Assembly (NCBI RefSeq): GCF_003052585.1
Contig: NZ_QASN01000002.1
Location: 310,001-374,000, forward strand
Source: Pseudomonas mangrovi
GTDB lineage: Bacteria > Pseudomonadota > Gammaproteobacteria > Pseudomonadales > Pseudomonadaceae
Direction of reading: 5' to 3'
DNA length: 64,000 bases
Part shown: positions 36,736 through 45,757 of the stretch, one piece after another
Position numbering within the stretch: the stretch's first letter is position 1
Layout: each line of letters begins with the position of its first letter
Made by a program: the position numbers and the translations under genes
The notes under the pieces: model-generated
What the model was told of the DNA's origin: nothing
What the model saw: only the letters and a program-made list of their open reading frames with translations
Databases searched by the model: none

Positions 36736-37874
36736 TGGGCAGCCTCCGGGGCGCTGACCACCTTGACCGGCGCACCCGGCATCACCTTGGGCAGACCCTC
36801 GACGATCACCTGGTCACCGGCCTTGAGCCCTTCCAGGATCAGCCAGCGCTGGTTGGCCGTGGTGCCGGTCTTTACCAGCCGTTCCTCGGCCTTGCCCTGC
36901 GCGTTCACCAGCATCACCGCGGTGCCGCGCAAACTCTGCACCACCGCCCGCTCCGGCACCGCGATGGCTGCCGGGTAGATCAGGCCGATGACCTGCGCGC
37001 GGACGAACTGGCCGGGCAGCAACACCTGCTCGGGATTCTCCACCACGGCGCGCGCGCTGACGGTGCCGGTGCCGCGGGTGATCAGGCTGTCGGTGAAGTC
37101 GACCCGTCCCTTGTGCGGATAACGCTCGCCATTGCCCAACTCCAGCTCGACGGTCAGTTTGCCGTCTTCAGGCATGCGCAGATGCCCTTCCTGCAGATCG
37201 GCGCGCAGACGTTCGAGCACCTGATCGGGGTAGGCGAAGTTGACGTACACCGGGTCGAGCTGGGTGATCTGGGTCAGCAGGCTGGAATTCGGGTCGCCGG
37301 CCACCATCAGGCTGCCCTCGGAGCGGGTCTCCTTGCTGGTGATACCGGAGATCGGCGCCTTGACCGTGGTGTAGTCCAGGTCGATCTGGCGCGACTGCAG
37401 CTCGGCCTCGGCGGCCTGGATGTTGGCCCGGCTCTGCTCGTAGCTGGAAATGGCGTTGTCCAGCTCGCTCTCGCTGGCGAAGCCCTTGGCCTGCAGCTCG
37501 CGGATGCGCTTGAGGTTGCGCTCGGCCTGGCGGTAGCGCGCCTGCTCCTGGGCCAGCGCGGCACGCGCACGACTCAGCGCCGCCTGATAAGTGCGCGGAT
37601 CGATGCGGAACAGCACCTGGCCCTTCTGCACCTGGCTGCCTTCCTCGTAGGTACGCTCCTGCAGGATGCCGCTGACCTGCGCGCGCACCTCGACCTCACG
37701 GTAGCCGGACGCGCGTGCGGGAAACTCCAGGGCCAACGGGAAATCGGCCACCTTTACCGTTTCCACGGTGACCTCGGCCGGCTGGTCGTTGCCAGGCGGC
37801 GCGGCCTGGACGAGCAGCGGCGCCAGACCGAACGAGGCGAACAACAACGAAATGACGATACGAGCGGGCAACAT
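36732..37874 (-). CDS. RND efflux periplasmic adaptor (membrane fusion protein)
   Basis: 380-residue adaptor linking the permease to an outer-membrane channel. It has a signal peptide (about 1-25, [11 protein letters not shown]), biotinyl-lipoyl-like half-motifs ([20 protein letters not shown] and the later [11 protein letters not shown]), and a helical hairpin (about 95-170). The signal peptide lacks a lipobox cysteine, unlike MexA/TtgA lipoproteins. GGAGA lies 7 bases before the ATG at 37874; the longer frame to 37952 would cover the operator. It is the first gene of a two-gene operon. Confidence 0.94.
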   Translation of the reverse strand: MLPARIVISLLFASFGLAPLLVQAAPPGNDQPAEVTVETVKVADFPLALEFPARASGYREVEVRAQVSGILQERTYEEGSQVQKGQVLFRIDPRTYQAALSRARAALAQEQARYRQAERNLKRIRELQAKGFASESELDNAISSYEQSRANIQAAEAELQSRQIDLDYTTVKAPISGITSKETRSEGSLMVAGDPNSSLLTQITQLDPVYVNFAYPDQVLERLRADLQEGHLRMPEDGKLTVELELGNGERYPHKGRVDFTDSLITRGTGTVSARAVVENPEQVLLPGQFVRAQVIGLIYPAAIAVPERAVVQSLRGTAVMLVNAQGKAEERLVKTGTTANQRWLILEGLKAGDQVIVEGLPKVMPGAPVKVVSAPEAAQ

Positions 37875-37939
37875 GAACGGTCTCCGGCGGACGCAGGCAG
37901 CAGGCGGGATGTGAAGCAGGCTATCGAAGTTGGCGATGC

Positions 37940-37968
37940 TACTTACATTCATGAACGTTTGTAAATAA
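37940..37968. promoter_or_regulatory. TtgR/AcrR-type operator between the repressor and pump operon
   Basis: The core is TTACA-N12-TGTAA (37943-37964). On the minus strand the flanked site reads TTTACAAAC-GTT-CATGAATGTAAGTA, which differs from the P. putida TtgR operator as I remember it only in the three central bases. It lies in the 159-base divergent region, 66 bases before the adaptor ATG and 66 before the repressor ATG. Confidence 0.75.
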
Positions 37969-38033
37969 GATACGCGCCCCTTGATGGCCTTTTTGCGTCA
38001 TCCCGAGCCCATCCAGAGACCACGGAATCCGCC

Positions 38034-38687
38034 ATGCGCCGAACCAAGGAAGACGCCGAGAAGACCCGCGCCGCGATCCTGCTCGCCGCCGAGGTGCTGT
38101 TCCTGGAGAAGGGCGTGGCGCATACCACGCTGGAACAGATCGCCCGGCACGCCGGCGTCACCCGCGGCGCAGTCTATTGGCACTTTCGCAACAAGGCCGA
38201 CCTGTTCCACGCCATGATCAGCCAGGTCCGCCTGCCACCCGAGCAGCTCACCGAACGGCTGCGCAGTTGCGACCGCGAACAGCCGCTGCGTCCGCTGCGC
38301 GATCTGTGCATAGAGGCCATCGAGAACCTGGCCCGCGCCGAACAGCGACGTCGAATCTTCACCATCCTGCTGCACCGCTGCGAATTCACCGATGAGCTGC
38401 GCGAAGCCGAAGAACGCCACAACGCGTTCATTGCCAGCTTCATCGAACTCAGCGAACAACTCTTCGAGTGCGTCCACCGCCAGGGCCAGCTACACCCGGC
38501 CGTCACCCCGCACCAGGCGGCTCAGGCGCTGCACGGCCTGATCCTCGGCCTGTTCAGCGACTGGACCCGCGACCCCAGCCAGTTCGATCCGCTGACCGAT
38601 ACCAGCAGCCTGATCGACGCGCTGTTCCGCGGCCTGGTGCGCGACTGGAACCCGGCTGTGGACGCTCAGGCCACCGCCACCTCATAG
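38034..38687 (+). CDS. TetR-family efflux repressor, TtgR-like
   Basis: 217 residues. The N-terminus MRRTKEDAEKTRAAILLAAE and helix-turn-helix TTLEQIARHAGVTRGAVYWHF (about 31-52) closely follow TtgR/AcrR, and FTILLHRCEFTDEL in the ligand domain is also shared with TtgR. It is divergent from the RND adaptor and should repress both transcripts until a drug ligand binds. Its last 22 bases overlap the 3' end of copZ on the opposite strand, so the two genes share coding sequence tail to tail. Confidence 0.94.
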   Translation: MRRTKEDAEKTRAAILLAAEVLFLEKGVAHTTLEQIARHAGVTRGAVYWHFRNKADLFHAMISQVRLPPEQLTERLRSCDREQPLRPLRDLCIEAIENLARAEQRRRIFTILLHRCEFTDELREAEERHNAFIASFIELSEQLFECVHRQGQLHPAVTPHQAAQALHGLILGLFSDWTRDPSQFDPLTDTSSLIDALFRGLVRDWNPAVDAQATATS

Positions 38688-38863
38688 CCCTCGGCGCGGA
38701 TCGCCTGCGCGGCCTGCTCTTCGGAAAACAGCCCCTGTGTGCGCACCTCGCCATTGGCCAGATCGACCTGTACCTGCGCCGACGGGTCCAGCGTCTGCAG
38801 CGCCCGCGTCACCGCCGCCACGCAATGCCCACAGTTCATGCCCTGCACCTTGAATTTCATCAT
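38666..38863 (-). CDS. copZ: CopZ-like copper chaperone (HMA domain)
   Basis: 65-residue cytosolic metallochaperone with a single heavy-metal-associated ferredoxin-like domain. The metal motif is GMNCGHC (Cys11 and Cys14 counting from the first Met). It should carry Cu(I) to the divergently encoded CopA. GAGGAG lies 8 bases before the ATG at 38863 (a second ATG follows immediately). It has its own MerR-type promoter. Its 3' end overlaps the tetR gene by 22 bases. Confidence 0.94.
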   Translation of the reverse strand: MMKFKVQGMNCGHCVAAVTRALQTLDPSAQVQVDLANGEVRTQGLFSEEQAAQAIRAEGYEVAVA

Positions 38864-38890
38864 CTGCTTGTCTCCTCGAAGTGAAGTCGC

Positions 38891-38921
38891 AGTCTCGTCC
38901 CTGCCCGCGTGGCAAGGTCAA
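38891..38921 (-). promoter_or_regulatory. CueR-type promoter of copZ
   Basis: On the minus strand: -35 TTGACC (38921-38916), exactly 19 bases, then -10 GAGACT (38896-38891). The spacer holds the imperfect dyad CCTTGCC/GGCAGGG. A 19-base spacer with a dyad is the hallmark of MerR-family-activated promoters. Confidence 0.75.
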
Positions 38922-38959
38922 GCATAGCGGGCAGGTTCCGAATGACTGGACGACGCCGC

Positions 38960-38990
38960 TTGACCTTGACCACGGGTCAAGGTTGATGAT
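38960..38990 (+). promoter_or_regulatory. CueR-type promoter of copA-cueR
   Basis: -35 TTGACC (38960-38965), 19-base spacer, -10 GATGAT (38985-38990). The spacer region contains a perfect dyad CCTTGACC-ACG-GGTCAAGG (38964-38982), the expected position for CueR binding. Confidence 0.8.
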
Positions 38991-39020
38991 CAGCAAACCG
39001 TCCTCCTGGAGCCCTGCCCC

Positions 39021-41432
39021 ATGAACCAGACAAGCGATCAGTCCTTTCGGTTGCCCATTCAGGGTATGACCTGCGCCAGTTGTGCCGGCCGCATCGAGCG
39101 GGCCTTGGTCGGACTTGCCGGGGTGAACAGCGTGCAGGTCAATCTGGCCAGCGACAGCGTGACCCTGCGAGCGCCGGCCGATGCCCTGCCCCGCCTGGTA
39201 GAGGCCGTGCGAGAAGCCGGCTACCAGGTGCCGGTCGAAGAGCGCGAGCTGCGCATCGAGAAGATGACCTGCGCCAGCTGCAGCGGCCGGGTCGAGCGGG
39301 CGCTGGCCAAGCTTCCCGGCGTACTGGAAGTCTCGGTCAACCTGGCCAGCGAGAAGGCCCGGGTACGCGTGCTCGCCGGGACCTCCGACGCGGCGCTGGA
39401 AAAAGCCGTGGCCGACGCCGGTTACCAGGCCCGAGCACTGGCCGGCGACAAGCCGGACGCAGCCGGCCAGGCGCTCCGCCGCGAGCGCCTCGCGGTCCTG
39501 CTCGCCCTGCTGCTCGCCGCCCCGCTGGTGTTGCCGATGCTGGCCAGCCCCTTTGGTCTGCACTGGATGCTGCCGGCCTGGCTGCAGGCACTGCTGGCCA
39601 CCCCGGTGCAGTTCATTCTCGGCGCACGCTTCTATGTCGCCGGCTGGAAGGCGCTGCGCAACCGCGCCGGCAACATGGACCTGCTGGTGGCCATCGGCAC
39701 CAGCGCCGGCTACGGACTGAGCCTGTACCTGTGGTGGCAGAGCCCGGCGGGGGTGATGCCGCACCTGTACTTCGAGGCCTCGGCGGTGGTGATCGCTCTG
39801 GTCCTGCTGGGCAAATATCTGGAAAGCCGCGCCAAGCGCCAGACCGGTTCGGCGATCCGCGCGCTGCAGGCGCTGCGCCCGGAACGCGCGGTGCGCCTGG
39901 GGGAGATGGGCGAGGAGCAGGTCAGCATCGCCGATCTGCGCCTGGGCGACGTGCTGGTGGTGCGGCCCGGCGAGCGCTTCCCCGCCGATGGCGAGGTCAT
40001 CGAGGGTGAAAGCCAGGCCGACGAAGCACTGCTGACCGGCGAGAGCCTGCCGGTCAGCAAGACCCCAGGCGAGCGCATAACCGGTGGCGCGATCAACGGC
40101 GACGGCCGCCTGCTGGTGCGCACCACGGCACTGGGTGCGGAGACCGTACTGTCACGGATCATCCGCCTGGTCGAGGACGCCCAGGCCGCCAAGGCACCGA
40201 TCCAGAAACTGGTGGATCGGGTCAGCGCAGTCTTCGTCCCGGTGGTGCTGGTCATTGCCCTGGCCACCCTGGCCGGCTGGCTGCTGGCCGGCGCGGCGGC
40301 GGAAGTCGCATTGATCAACGCGGTGACCGTACTGGTGATCGCCTGTCCCTGTGCACTGGGTCTGGCGACACCGGCGGCGATCATGACCGGGACCGGCGTC
40401 GCCGCCCGCCACGGCATCCTGATCCGCGATGCCGAAGCCCTGGAGCTCGCCCACGGCGTGACCCGCGTGGCTTTCGACAAGACCGGCACCCTGACTTCGG
40501 GGCGACCGCAACTGATCCACCTGCACGCCATCGAGACTGACGAACAAGGCCTGCTGCGCGACGCCGGCGCCCTGCAACGTGGCAGCGAGCATCCATTGGC
40601 CAGTGCCCTGCTGGGCTATTGCGCCGAGCGCGGCATACGCCCGCCGGATATCCACGACAGCCAGGCACTGGCCGGCCGCGGCATCGCCGGGCGCCTGGGC
40701 GAGCGCCGCCTGGCACTGGGCAATCGCCGCCTGCTGGATGAGCAGCAGCTGGGCAGCGGCCCGGCGCAGGCGCAGGCCCTGGCGCAACAGTGGGAGGCCG
40801 AGGGCCGCACCCTGTCCTGGCTGATGGAGCTTTCGCCTGCCCCCCGGGTACTCGGCCTGTTCGCCTTCGGCGACAGCATCAAGCCGGGCGCCGCCGCGGC
40901 CCTCGCCCAGCTTGCCGAGCGCGGCATCGAGTGCCATCTGATCAGTGGCGACAACCAGGGCAGCGTCGCCAGCGTCGGCGCCGCGCTGGGCATCAGCCAG
41001 TTGCACGCCCAGGTACTGCCAGGCGACAAGGCACGCCTGGTCGGTGAACTGCGCAACGACGGCGCGGTGGTGGCGATGGTCGGCGACGGCGTCAACGATG
41101 CCCCGGCGCTGGCCGCCGCGGATGTGGGCATCGCCATGGGTAGCGGCACCGATGTCGCCATGCAGGCCGCCGGCATCACGCTGATGCGCGGCGACCCGCG
41201 CCTGGTGCCGGCGGCGCTGGAGATCAGCCGGCGCACCTACGCGAAGATCCGCCAGAACCTGTTCTGGGCTTTTATCTACAATCTGGTCGGCATTCCGCTG
41301 GCGGCCTTCGGCGTGCTCAACCCGGTATTCGCTGGCGCCGCCATGGCCCTGTCGAGCGTCAGCGTGGTGAGCAACGCGCTGTTGCTCAAGCGCTGGCGGC
41401 CGAACCTGCAGCCCGAGGAGAACCAACGATGA
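39021..41432 (+). CDS. copA: Cu(I)-translocating P1B-type ATPase CopA
   Basis: 803-residue inner-membrane copper exporter. Two N-terminal metal-binding domains carry GMTCASC (Cys18, Cys21) and KMTCASC (Cys84, Cys87). The membrane metal site is Cys442-Pro-Cys444 (ACPCALGL), the phosphorylation site Asp486 (DKTGT), followed by HPLA and [10 protein letters not shown]. These define a copper P1B-1 ATPase. The gene has a CueR-type promoter and overlaps cueR by ATGA, so pump and regulator are co-expressed. Confidence 0.98.
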   Translation: MNQTSDQSFRLPIQGMTCASCAGRIERALVGLAGVNSVQVNLASDSVTLRAPADALPRLVEAVREAGYQVPVEERELRIEKMTCASCSGRVERALAKLPGVLEVSVNLASEKARVRVLAGTSDAALEKAVADAGYQARALAGDKPDAAGQALRRERLAVLLALLLAAPLVLPMLASPFGLHWMLPAWLQALLATPVQFILGARFYVAGWKALRNRAGNMDLLVAIGTSAGYGLSLYLWWQSPAGVMPHLYFEASAVVIALVLLGKYLESRAKRQTGSAIRALQALRPERAVRLGEMGEEQVSIADLRLGDVLVVRPGERFPADGEVIEGESQADEALLTGESLPVSKTPGERITGGAINGDGRLLVRTTALGAETVLSRIIRLVEDAQAAKAPIQKLVDRVSAVFVPVVLVIALATLAGWLLAGAAAEVALINAVTVLVIACPCALGLATPAAIMTGTGVAARHGILIRDAEALELAHGVTRVAFDKTGTLTSGRPQLIHLHAIETDEQGLLRDAGALQRGSEHPLASALLGYCAERGIRPPDIHDSQALAGRGIAGRLGERRLALGNRRLLDEQQLGSGPAQAQALAQQWEAEGRTLSWLMELSPAPRVLGLFAFGDSIKPGAAAALAQLAERGIECHLISGDNQGSVASVGAALGISQLHAQVLPGDKARLVGELRNDGAVVAMVGDGVNDAPALAAADVGIAMGSGTDVAMQAAGITLMRGDPRLVPAALEISRRTYAKIRQNLFWAFIYNLVGIPLAAFGVLNPVFAGAAMALSSVSVVSNALLLKRWRPNLQPEENQR

Positions 41433-41872
41433 ACATCGGCCAGGCATCCCGGCGCAGTGGCCTGTCAGCGAAGATGCTGCGCTATTACGAGAGTATCGGC
41501 CTGTTGGCGCCGGCCAGCCGCGGTGAGAACGGCTATCGGCGCTACAGCGAGGATGACATCCATCGCCTGGCCTTCATCAAGCGCTCGCGCGACCTGGGGT
41601 TTTCGCTGGAGGAAGTCGGCCGGCTGCTGGCCCTGTGGCATGACCGCCAGCGTGCCAGCGCCGACGTCAAGGCGCTGGCGGCCAGCCACGTCACGGCACT
41701 GGAGCAGCGCATCCGCGAATTGAGCGAGTTGCGCGATACCTTGCAGGGCCTGGTCGACAGTTGCCACGGTGATGAACGCCCCGACTGCCCGATCCTCAGC
41801 ACCCTGGGCAATACCGACTGCTGTGGCGATACACCGGATCAGCAGCCACGGGCATCAGCCGAAAGACCTTAG
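41429..41872 (+). CDS. cueR: MerR-family copper-responsive activator CueR
   Basis: 147 residues. An N-terminal MerR winged helix ([44 protein letters not shown]) is followed by the dimerisation helix (about 80-110) and the metal loop with Cys112 and Cys120, the exact CueR spacing; extra Cys131-Cys132 lie in the C-terminal tail. It overlaps copA by ATGA. It should activate both the copA and copZ promoters described here and thus its own synthesis. Confidence 0.95.
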   Translation: MNIGQASRRSGLSAKMLRYYESIGLLAPASRGENGYRRYSEDDIHRLAFIKRSRDLGFSLEEVGRLLALWHDRQRASADVKALAASHVTALEQRIRELSELRDTLQGLVDSCHGDERPDCPILSTLGNTDCCGDTPDQQPRASAERP

Positions 41873-41903
41873 CCGCCGTTCGACGAAGAGTCCCGGCGAA
41901 CGA

Positions 41904-42368
41904 TCAGGCCCTGGATTGCAGGTAGTTCTGCAGGCCGATGCGATCGATCAGACCCAGCTGCTGCTCCAGCCAGTAGGCGTGATCTTCCTCGGTGTCCTTG
42001 AGTTGCGCCGCGAGGATGTCGCGGCTGGGGTAGTCGCCAAACTGCTCGCACAACGCGATGCCCTTGGCCAGCGCGGCGCGCACCTTGTATTCCAGAGCCA
42101 GGTCACTGCGCAGCATCGAGGGCACATCGTGGCCGGGAGTGATGCCCTCCGGACTCATGTCCGGCGTGCCGCCGAGGAACAGGATGCGTTGCAGCAGCGC
42201 GTCGGCGTGCTGGGTCTCTTCTTCCATCTCGTGGTTGATGCGCTCGAACAGCTTGGCGAAGCCCCAGTCCTGATACATGCGCGAATGCAGGAAATACTGG
42301 TCACGAGCCGCCAGCTCGCCTCGCAGAAGCTCCCGGAAATAGTCGATTACCTGCGCGTGCCCCTGCAT
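41904..42368 (-). CDS. ftnA: FtnA/BfrA-type ferritin lacking the heme methionine
   Basis: 154-residue iron-storage protein of the ferritin-like four-helix fold. Ferroxidase ligands are in place: Glu18, Glu51, His54, Glu93, Glu127 and His130. At position 52, where heme-binding bacterioferritins have Met, it has Thr (EEETQHAD), as I remember for P. aeruginosa FtnA (formerly BfrA). It therefore probably forms a heme-free shell and is commonly mislabelled bacterioferritin. GAGGGAG lies upstream of the ATG at 42368. The upstream region has an ANR-like box. It follows cueR tail to tail. Confidence 0.93.
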   Translation of the reverse strand: MQGHAQVIDYFRELLRGELAARDQYFLHSRMYQDWGFAKLFERINHEMEEETQHADALLQRILFLGGTPDMSPEGITPGHDVPSMLRSDLALEYKVRAALAKGIALCEQFGDYPSRDILAAQLKDTEEDHAYWLEQQLGLIDRIGLQNYLQSRA

Positions 42369-42398
42369 TGCGATGTCTCCCTCTGATTGGCCACGGCC

Positions 42399-42440
42399 AT
42401 GAAAGCGCGCCAGCATCGGCGCCGCGCTGATCCGGGTCAA
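42399..42440 (-). promoter_or_regulatory. Candidate ANR-like promoter of ftnA
   Basis: On the minus strand TTGAC-CCGG-ATCAG (42440-42427) matches the ANR/FNR consensus at 8 of 10 positions. TTTCAT (42404-42399) is a possible -10. The box centre would be at about -41.5, again a class II layout. Weaker than the site at 31953. Confidence 0.4.
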
Positions 42441-42568
42441 GTCTAGCACAATCCACCGTCGCACGCGGCAAGCGCGCGCATCCGGCGCTTGGCCTTTTCC
42501 AACCTGCGGATTAAGGTTGCCGCTGCGGCTGTTGCCCGCCCCATCACAGGACTAGCGAGAAGAACATC

Positions 42569-43321
42569 ATGAGAAAAGGATCGGCATTCGCACTTTCCCT
42601 GGCCCTCGGCTGCACCGCCATGCAGGCCCAGGCCCTGGACCCCTCCGGCAAGCGCTATGTGGACCAACTGGTCCAGGGTGGCCCGGTGTCGATCCGTGAG
42701 GCGGCGCAGAGCATCTACCACAGCGGCTACCGCGACCAGGAAGTGCTCGACGTCGCCGCCGAAGTCCTGCTGCAGAAGTACCGTACCTCCAGTGACAACA
42801 CCAGCGCCGACGCCATGGCCTGGGTCTGCAAGGCACTGGGTAATTCCGGCAACGGGCGCTACAAGCCGGTCCTCGACGAGGTGGTCGCCACCTCCGGCAA
42901 CCGCAAGCTGGACAAGCACTGCGGCGGCGCCGCCAAGAACCTGCCCGCCGGCACAGCGGGCTACCGCGCCGGCAGCGTCAGCCTGGACGCCTACCGCAAG
43001 GGCCAGGGCCGTCCGGCTGCAGGTACGCCGACCGCCAGCAAGGCGGCGGCTGTCCCCCAGGGCAGCGGCAGCTTCGAGCATGTGCGGGTCGGCATGAGCA
43101 TGGATGAAGTCAACGCGCTGCTCGGCACCCCCAGCGCCACCTACTCGCACCAGACCGGCAAGGCCTGGATCCCCTTCAACTTCAAGGGCAAGGACGTCGC
43201 GCGCATCGTCGCCCTGTACAAGGGTAAGGGCCGCATCATCTTCTCCCAGGAAAGTGTCTACGCCTCTGTATGGCGGGTGATGGAGCTGCAACCGAATCCG
43301 AACGAGAGCGGCTACCCCTGA
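42569..43321 (+). CDS. Secreted protein with HEAT-like and BamE/SmpA-like parts
   Basis: 250 residues. A signal peptide (about 1-22, QAQA-LDPSG) is followed by helical repeats resembling HEAT (about 28-125: QLVQGGPVSIREAAQSIYHSG, YKPVLDEVVATSGNRKLDKHC), a low-complexity linker, and a BamE/SmpA-like beta domain (about 170-230: FEHVRVGMSMDEVNALLGTPS, then FNFKGKDVARIVALYKGKGRIIF). This suggests a periplasmic scaffold. It stands alone, with a strong terminator 29 bases after the stop. I do not know a characterised homologue. Confidence 0.83.
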   Translation: MRKGSAFALSLALGCTAMQAQALDPSGKRYVDQLVQGGPVSIREAAQSIYHSGYRDQEVLDVAAEVLLQKYRTSSDNTSADAMAWVCKALGNSGNGRYKPVLDEVVATSGNRKLDKHCGGAAKNLPAGTAGYRAGSVSLDAYRKGQGRPAAGTPTASKAAAVPQGSGSFEHVRVGMSMDEVNALLGTPSATYSHQTGKAWIPFNFKGKDVARIVALYKGKGRIIFSQESVYASVWRVMELQPNPNESGYP

Positions 43322-43349
43322 TCGTTCAGCAGCAGCCATATGAAAACGA

Positions 43350-43378
43350 GGGCGCATGCAACCACATGCGCCCTTTTT
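43350..43378 (+). terminator. Rho-independent terminator
   Basis: GGGCGCATG (43350-43358) pairs perfectly with CATGCGCCC (43365-43373), 6-base loop, followed by TTTTT (43374-43378). Confidence 0.95.
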
Positions 43379-43504
43379 CATTGCGCTCTGATCTACCGCC
43401 GCGCGCAGCCCCGTGCGCCGTGCAAATCACAGCACTGCAGCGCGGCCGCGCTTGAAGCTCGCCGGGCAAAGGCCGAAGCTATCCGCCCGCAACGGAGCGC
43501 ACCG

Positions 43505-43810
43505 ATGAACCTTGCCGAACTCACCCAGCGCCTGCACGTGATCCGTGATCGCAACCAGTGGCAGCGCTTTCATTCGCCGAAGAACCTGGTCATGGCGGCC
43601 AGCGTGGAGATGGCCGAGCTGGTGGAGATATTCCAGTGGCTCAGCGAGGACCAGTCGCGCCAGCTCGATGCCGCCCAGCGCGAACACGCCGGCCAGGAGA
43701 TCGGCGACATCCTGTTGTACCTGCTACTGCTGTGCAGCGAACTGGGCATCGACATGGAACAGGCGGTACGCGCCAAGCTGGCCGACAATGAAAGGCGCTT
43801 CGCGCCATGA
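43505..43810 (+). CDS. MazG-like nucleotide pyrophosphohydrolase
   Basis: 101-residue all-alpha NTP pyrophosphohydrolase of the MazG-like / RS21-C6 (dCTPase) type. The magnesium-binding pattern is visible: EMAELVEIFQWLSEDQ (an E-x2-E pair) followed by EIGDILLYLLLL (E and D). The family hydrolyses noncanonical or surplus (d)NTPs. The ATG at 43505 has GGAG 7-10 bases upstream; the open frame reaches further back over the terminator. It overlaps cmoM by ATGA. Confidence 0.88.
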   Translation: MNLAELTQRLHVIRDRNQWQRFHSPKNLVMAASVEMAELVEIFQWLSEDQSRQLDAAQREHAGQEIGDILLYLLLLCSELGIDMEQAVRAKLADNERRFAP

Positions 43811-44571
43811 CCGACCGGCATTTCGACGCGTTGGCGACGCGCTTCGCCGAGAAGATCTACGGCGGCGCCAAGGGTGCGATTCGTCTCGCGGTGCTGCAGG
43901 CGGACCTCACCGAAACGCTGCCCGTGCGGCCGCTGCGCGTGCTCGACATTGGTGCAGGCCTTGGGCACATGAGTCTGTGGCTGGCCGCGCAGGGCCATGA
44001 GCTGACCCTTGCCGAACCGGCAGCGCCGATGCTCGAAGCGGCCCGCGAACGCTTTGCCGCCGCCGATTGCCAGGCCACCTTTATCCAGGCGCCGTTCCAG
44101 CAGCTGCCGGCACTGCTCGAGCAGCCGTTCGACCTGGTGCTCTGCCACGCCGTGCTGGAATGGCTCGCCGAGCCGGCGAGCATTCTGCCGGTCCTGCAGC
44201 AGCTCACCGCCACCGAGGGCTGGTTGTCGCTGGCCTTCTACAACCGGGATGCGCTGATCTACCGCAACCTGCTCAAGGGGCATTTCCGCAAGCTGCGCAA
44301 GCAGTCCTTCGCCGGCGAAGGGCAGAGCCTGACCCCGCAGCAGCCACTCGACCCGCGCGAACTCGATACCCTGATGCAGGATCACTGGCATATACAGGCG
44401 CGCAGCGGCGTGCGGGTTTTCCACGACTACATGCCGGCACCCTTCCAGGCCCAGGCCAGCCTTGAAGACCTGCTGGAAATGGAGCTCGCCTACCGCCGCC
44501 ACCCGGCCTTCGCCGGCCTGGGGCGTTATCTACACTGGATCTGCCGCCCGCATCGAGGAGGCTCGTCATGA
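43807..44571 (+). CDS. cmoM: tRNA 5-carboxymethoxyuridine methyltransferase CmoM
   Basis: 254-residue SAM-dependent methyltransferase that methylates cmo5U34 to mcmo5U34 in tRNA wobble positions. The start [23 protein letters not shown] and features [44 protein letters not shown] and LGRYLH follow E. coli CmoM (SmtA) closely. It is coupled by ATGA overlaps to the MazG-like gene before it and to the DUF4136 gene after it. Confidence 0.93.
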   Translation: MTDRHFDALATRFAEKIYGGAKGAIRLAVLQADLTETLPVRPLRVLDIGAGLGHMSLWLAAQGHELTLAEPAAPMLEAARERFAAADCQATFIQAPFQQLPALLEQPFDLVLCHAVLEWLAEPASILPVLQQLTATEGWLSLAFYNRDALIYRNLLKGHFRKLRKQSFAGEGQSLTPQQPLDPRELDTLMQDHWHIQARSGVRVFHDYMPAPFQAQASLEDLLEMELAYRRHPAFAGLGRYLHWICRPHRGGSS

Positions 44572-45155
44572 CGCGCTACCTGATACTTGCCTGCTGCCTG
44601 CTACTGGGCGCGTGCAAGGCGAACAATCCCTACCAGAGCGAATCGCTGCCCATGCCCCCCGCGCCGCCACAGGCGCAGGGCCTGGATCTGTCCGCCTACC
44701 CGGCGGCCGCGCGCGAGTTCAGTCGCTATCGCAGCTGGAACTGGCAGCAGTTGCCCGCCGGCAGCGCCTGGGCCAGCGGCGAGCAACTCGCCGAAGTGGT
44801 GGCCGCCGAGCTCGACCAGCGCGGCCTGCGCCCGGCGACCAGCAGCGCCGCCGACCTGCTGGTACGCGCACGCATGAGCCAGGAGACTCGCCTGCGCCAG
44901 GTCTACGACGACTATGGCGGCTACTACGGCCATGGCCGCTACGATCGTCACTACGGTATGTACGGCCAGGTGCCGATGGCTCGCAGCTACCAGGAAGAGG
45001 TCGTGGTGGTGCGTATCGAGCTGATCGATGCCCGCGACGGTCAAAGCCTCTGGAGCTGCGGCGCCGAGAGCCTGGCCGGCGGCGACGGCAGCAAACGCAT
45101 GGAGGCCCTGCGCGCAGCCGTGCGCAAGGCCCTGGCCAGCTACCCACCGAACTGA
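44568..45155 (+). CDS. DUF4136 lipoprotein (first of a tandem pair)
   Basis: 195 residues with a lipoprotein signal ending at Cys16 ([11 protein letters not shown]). The mature part has the DUF4136 pattern: [12 protein letters not shown], then helix [29 protein letters not shown] stretch, a Tyr/Gly/His-rich insert ([15 protein letters not shown]), and the closing strand [23 protein letters not shown]. It overlaps cmoM by ATGA and is followed 49 bases later by a paralogue. Probably outer-membrane anchored; function unknown. Confidence 0.87.
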   Translation: MTRYLILACCLLLGACKANNPYQSESLPMPPAPPQAQGLDLSAYPAAAREFSRYRSWNWQQLPAGSAWASGEQLAEVVAAELDQRGLRPATSSAADLLVRARMSQETRLRQVYDDYGGYYGHGRYDRHYGMYGQVPMARSYQEEVVVVRIELIDARDGQSLWSCGAESLAGGDGSKRMEALRAAVRKALASYPPN

Positions 45156-45204
45156 CATCCAGCGATTCGATTAGCGGCGCGCCGAGCGTCGAGGAGACCT
45201 AAGC

Positions 45205-45750
45205 ATGCACAGATGGCTGTTGTACGTACTGTTGCTGACGCTGGGCGGCTGCCAGAGCAATTCGCTGCTGCGCGACTACGATCCGGGTCGGGATTATTCC
45301 GCCTACCGCAGCTGGCAATGGCATGACACGCCGCTCACCTACCGGCCGGACGACCCACGCCTGCGCAGCGATCTGACCGAACAGCGCATCCGCGACGCCA
45401 TTGCCGGCCAGCTGGAACAACGCGGTCTGCGCCAGGCCCCCGACGGCGCTCAGGCCGATCTGCGGGTGCAGGTGTCGGTGATGCTAGATACCCGCCAGCA
45501 GGAGCTGCGCAGCCTCTCCGGCGGTTACTGGGGCAATCCCTGGTACGGCCCGGTGTTCCAGGAAGTCCGCACCATCGACTACCAGGTGCGCACCCTGCAG
45601 ATCGATCTGTATGACGGCAAGGACGGTCGCCTGATCTGGCGCGCCGCCCGCGAGGATGCGCCAGACAGCGGCGCCGACCATCCCGCCCGACGCAGTGCTG
45701 CCATCCAGCGCAGCGTGGCGGAAATGCTGCAGTACTTTCCGCCCCACTGA
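45205..45750 (+). CDS. DUF4136 lipoprotein (second of a tandem pair)
   Basis: 181 residues, lipobox at Cys16 (LTLGGC-QSNSL). Same plan as the preceding protein: YSAYRSWQWHDTPL, a helix with GQLEQRGLRQAPDGAQADL, a Gly/Trp/Tyr-rich insert (GGYWGNPWYGPVF), then RTLQIDLYDGKDGRLIWRAA. The pair looks like an old tandem duplication, now diverged. It ends 7 bases from the stop of the convergent lipase-like gene. Confidence 0.87.
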   Translation: MHRWLLYVLLLTLGGCQSNSLLRDYDPGRDYSAYRSWQWHDTPLTYRPDDPRLRSDLTEQRIRDAIAGQLEQRGLRQAPDGAQADLRVQVSVMLDTRQQELRSLSGGYWGNPWYGPVFQEVRTIDYQVRTLQIDLYDGKDGRLIWRAAREDAPDSGADHPARRSAAIQRSVAEMLQYFPPH

Positions 45751-45757
45751 GCCCACG

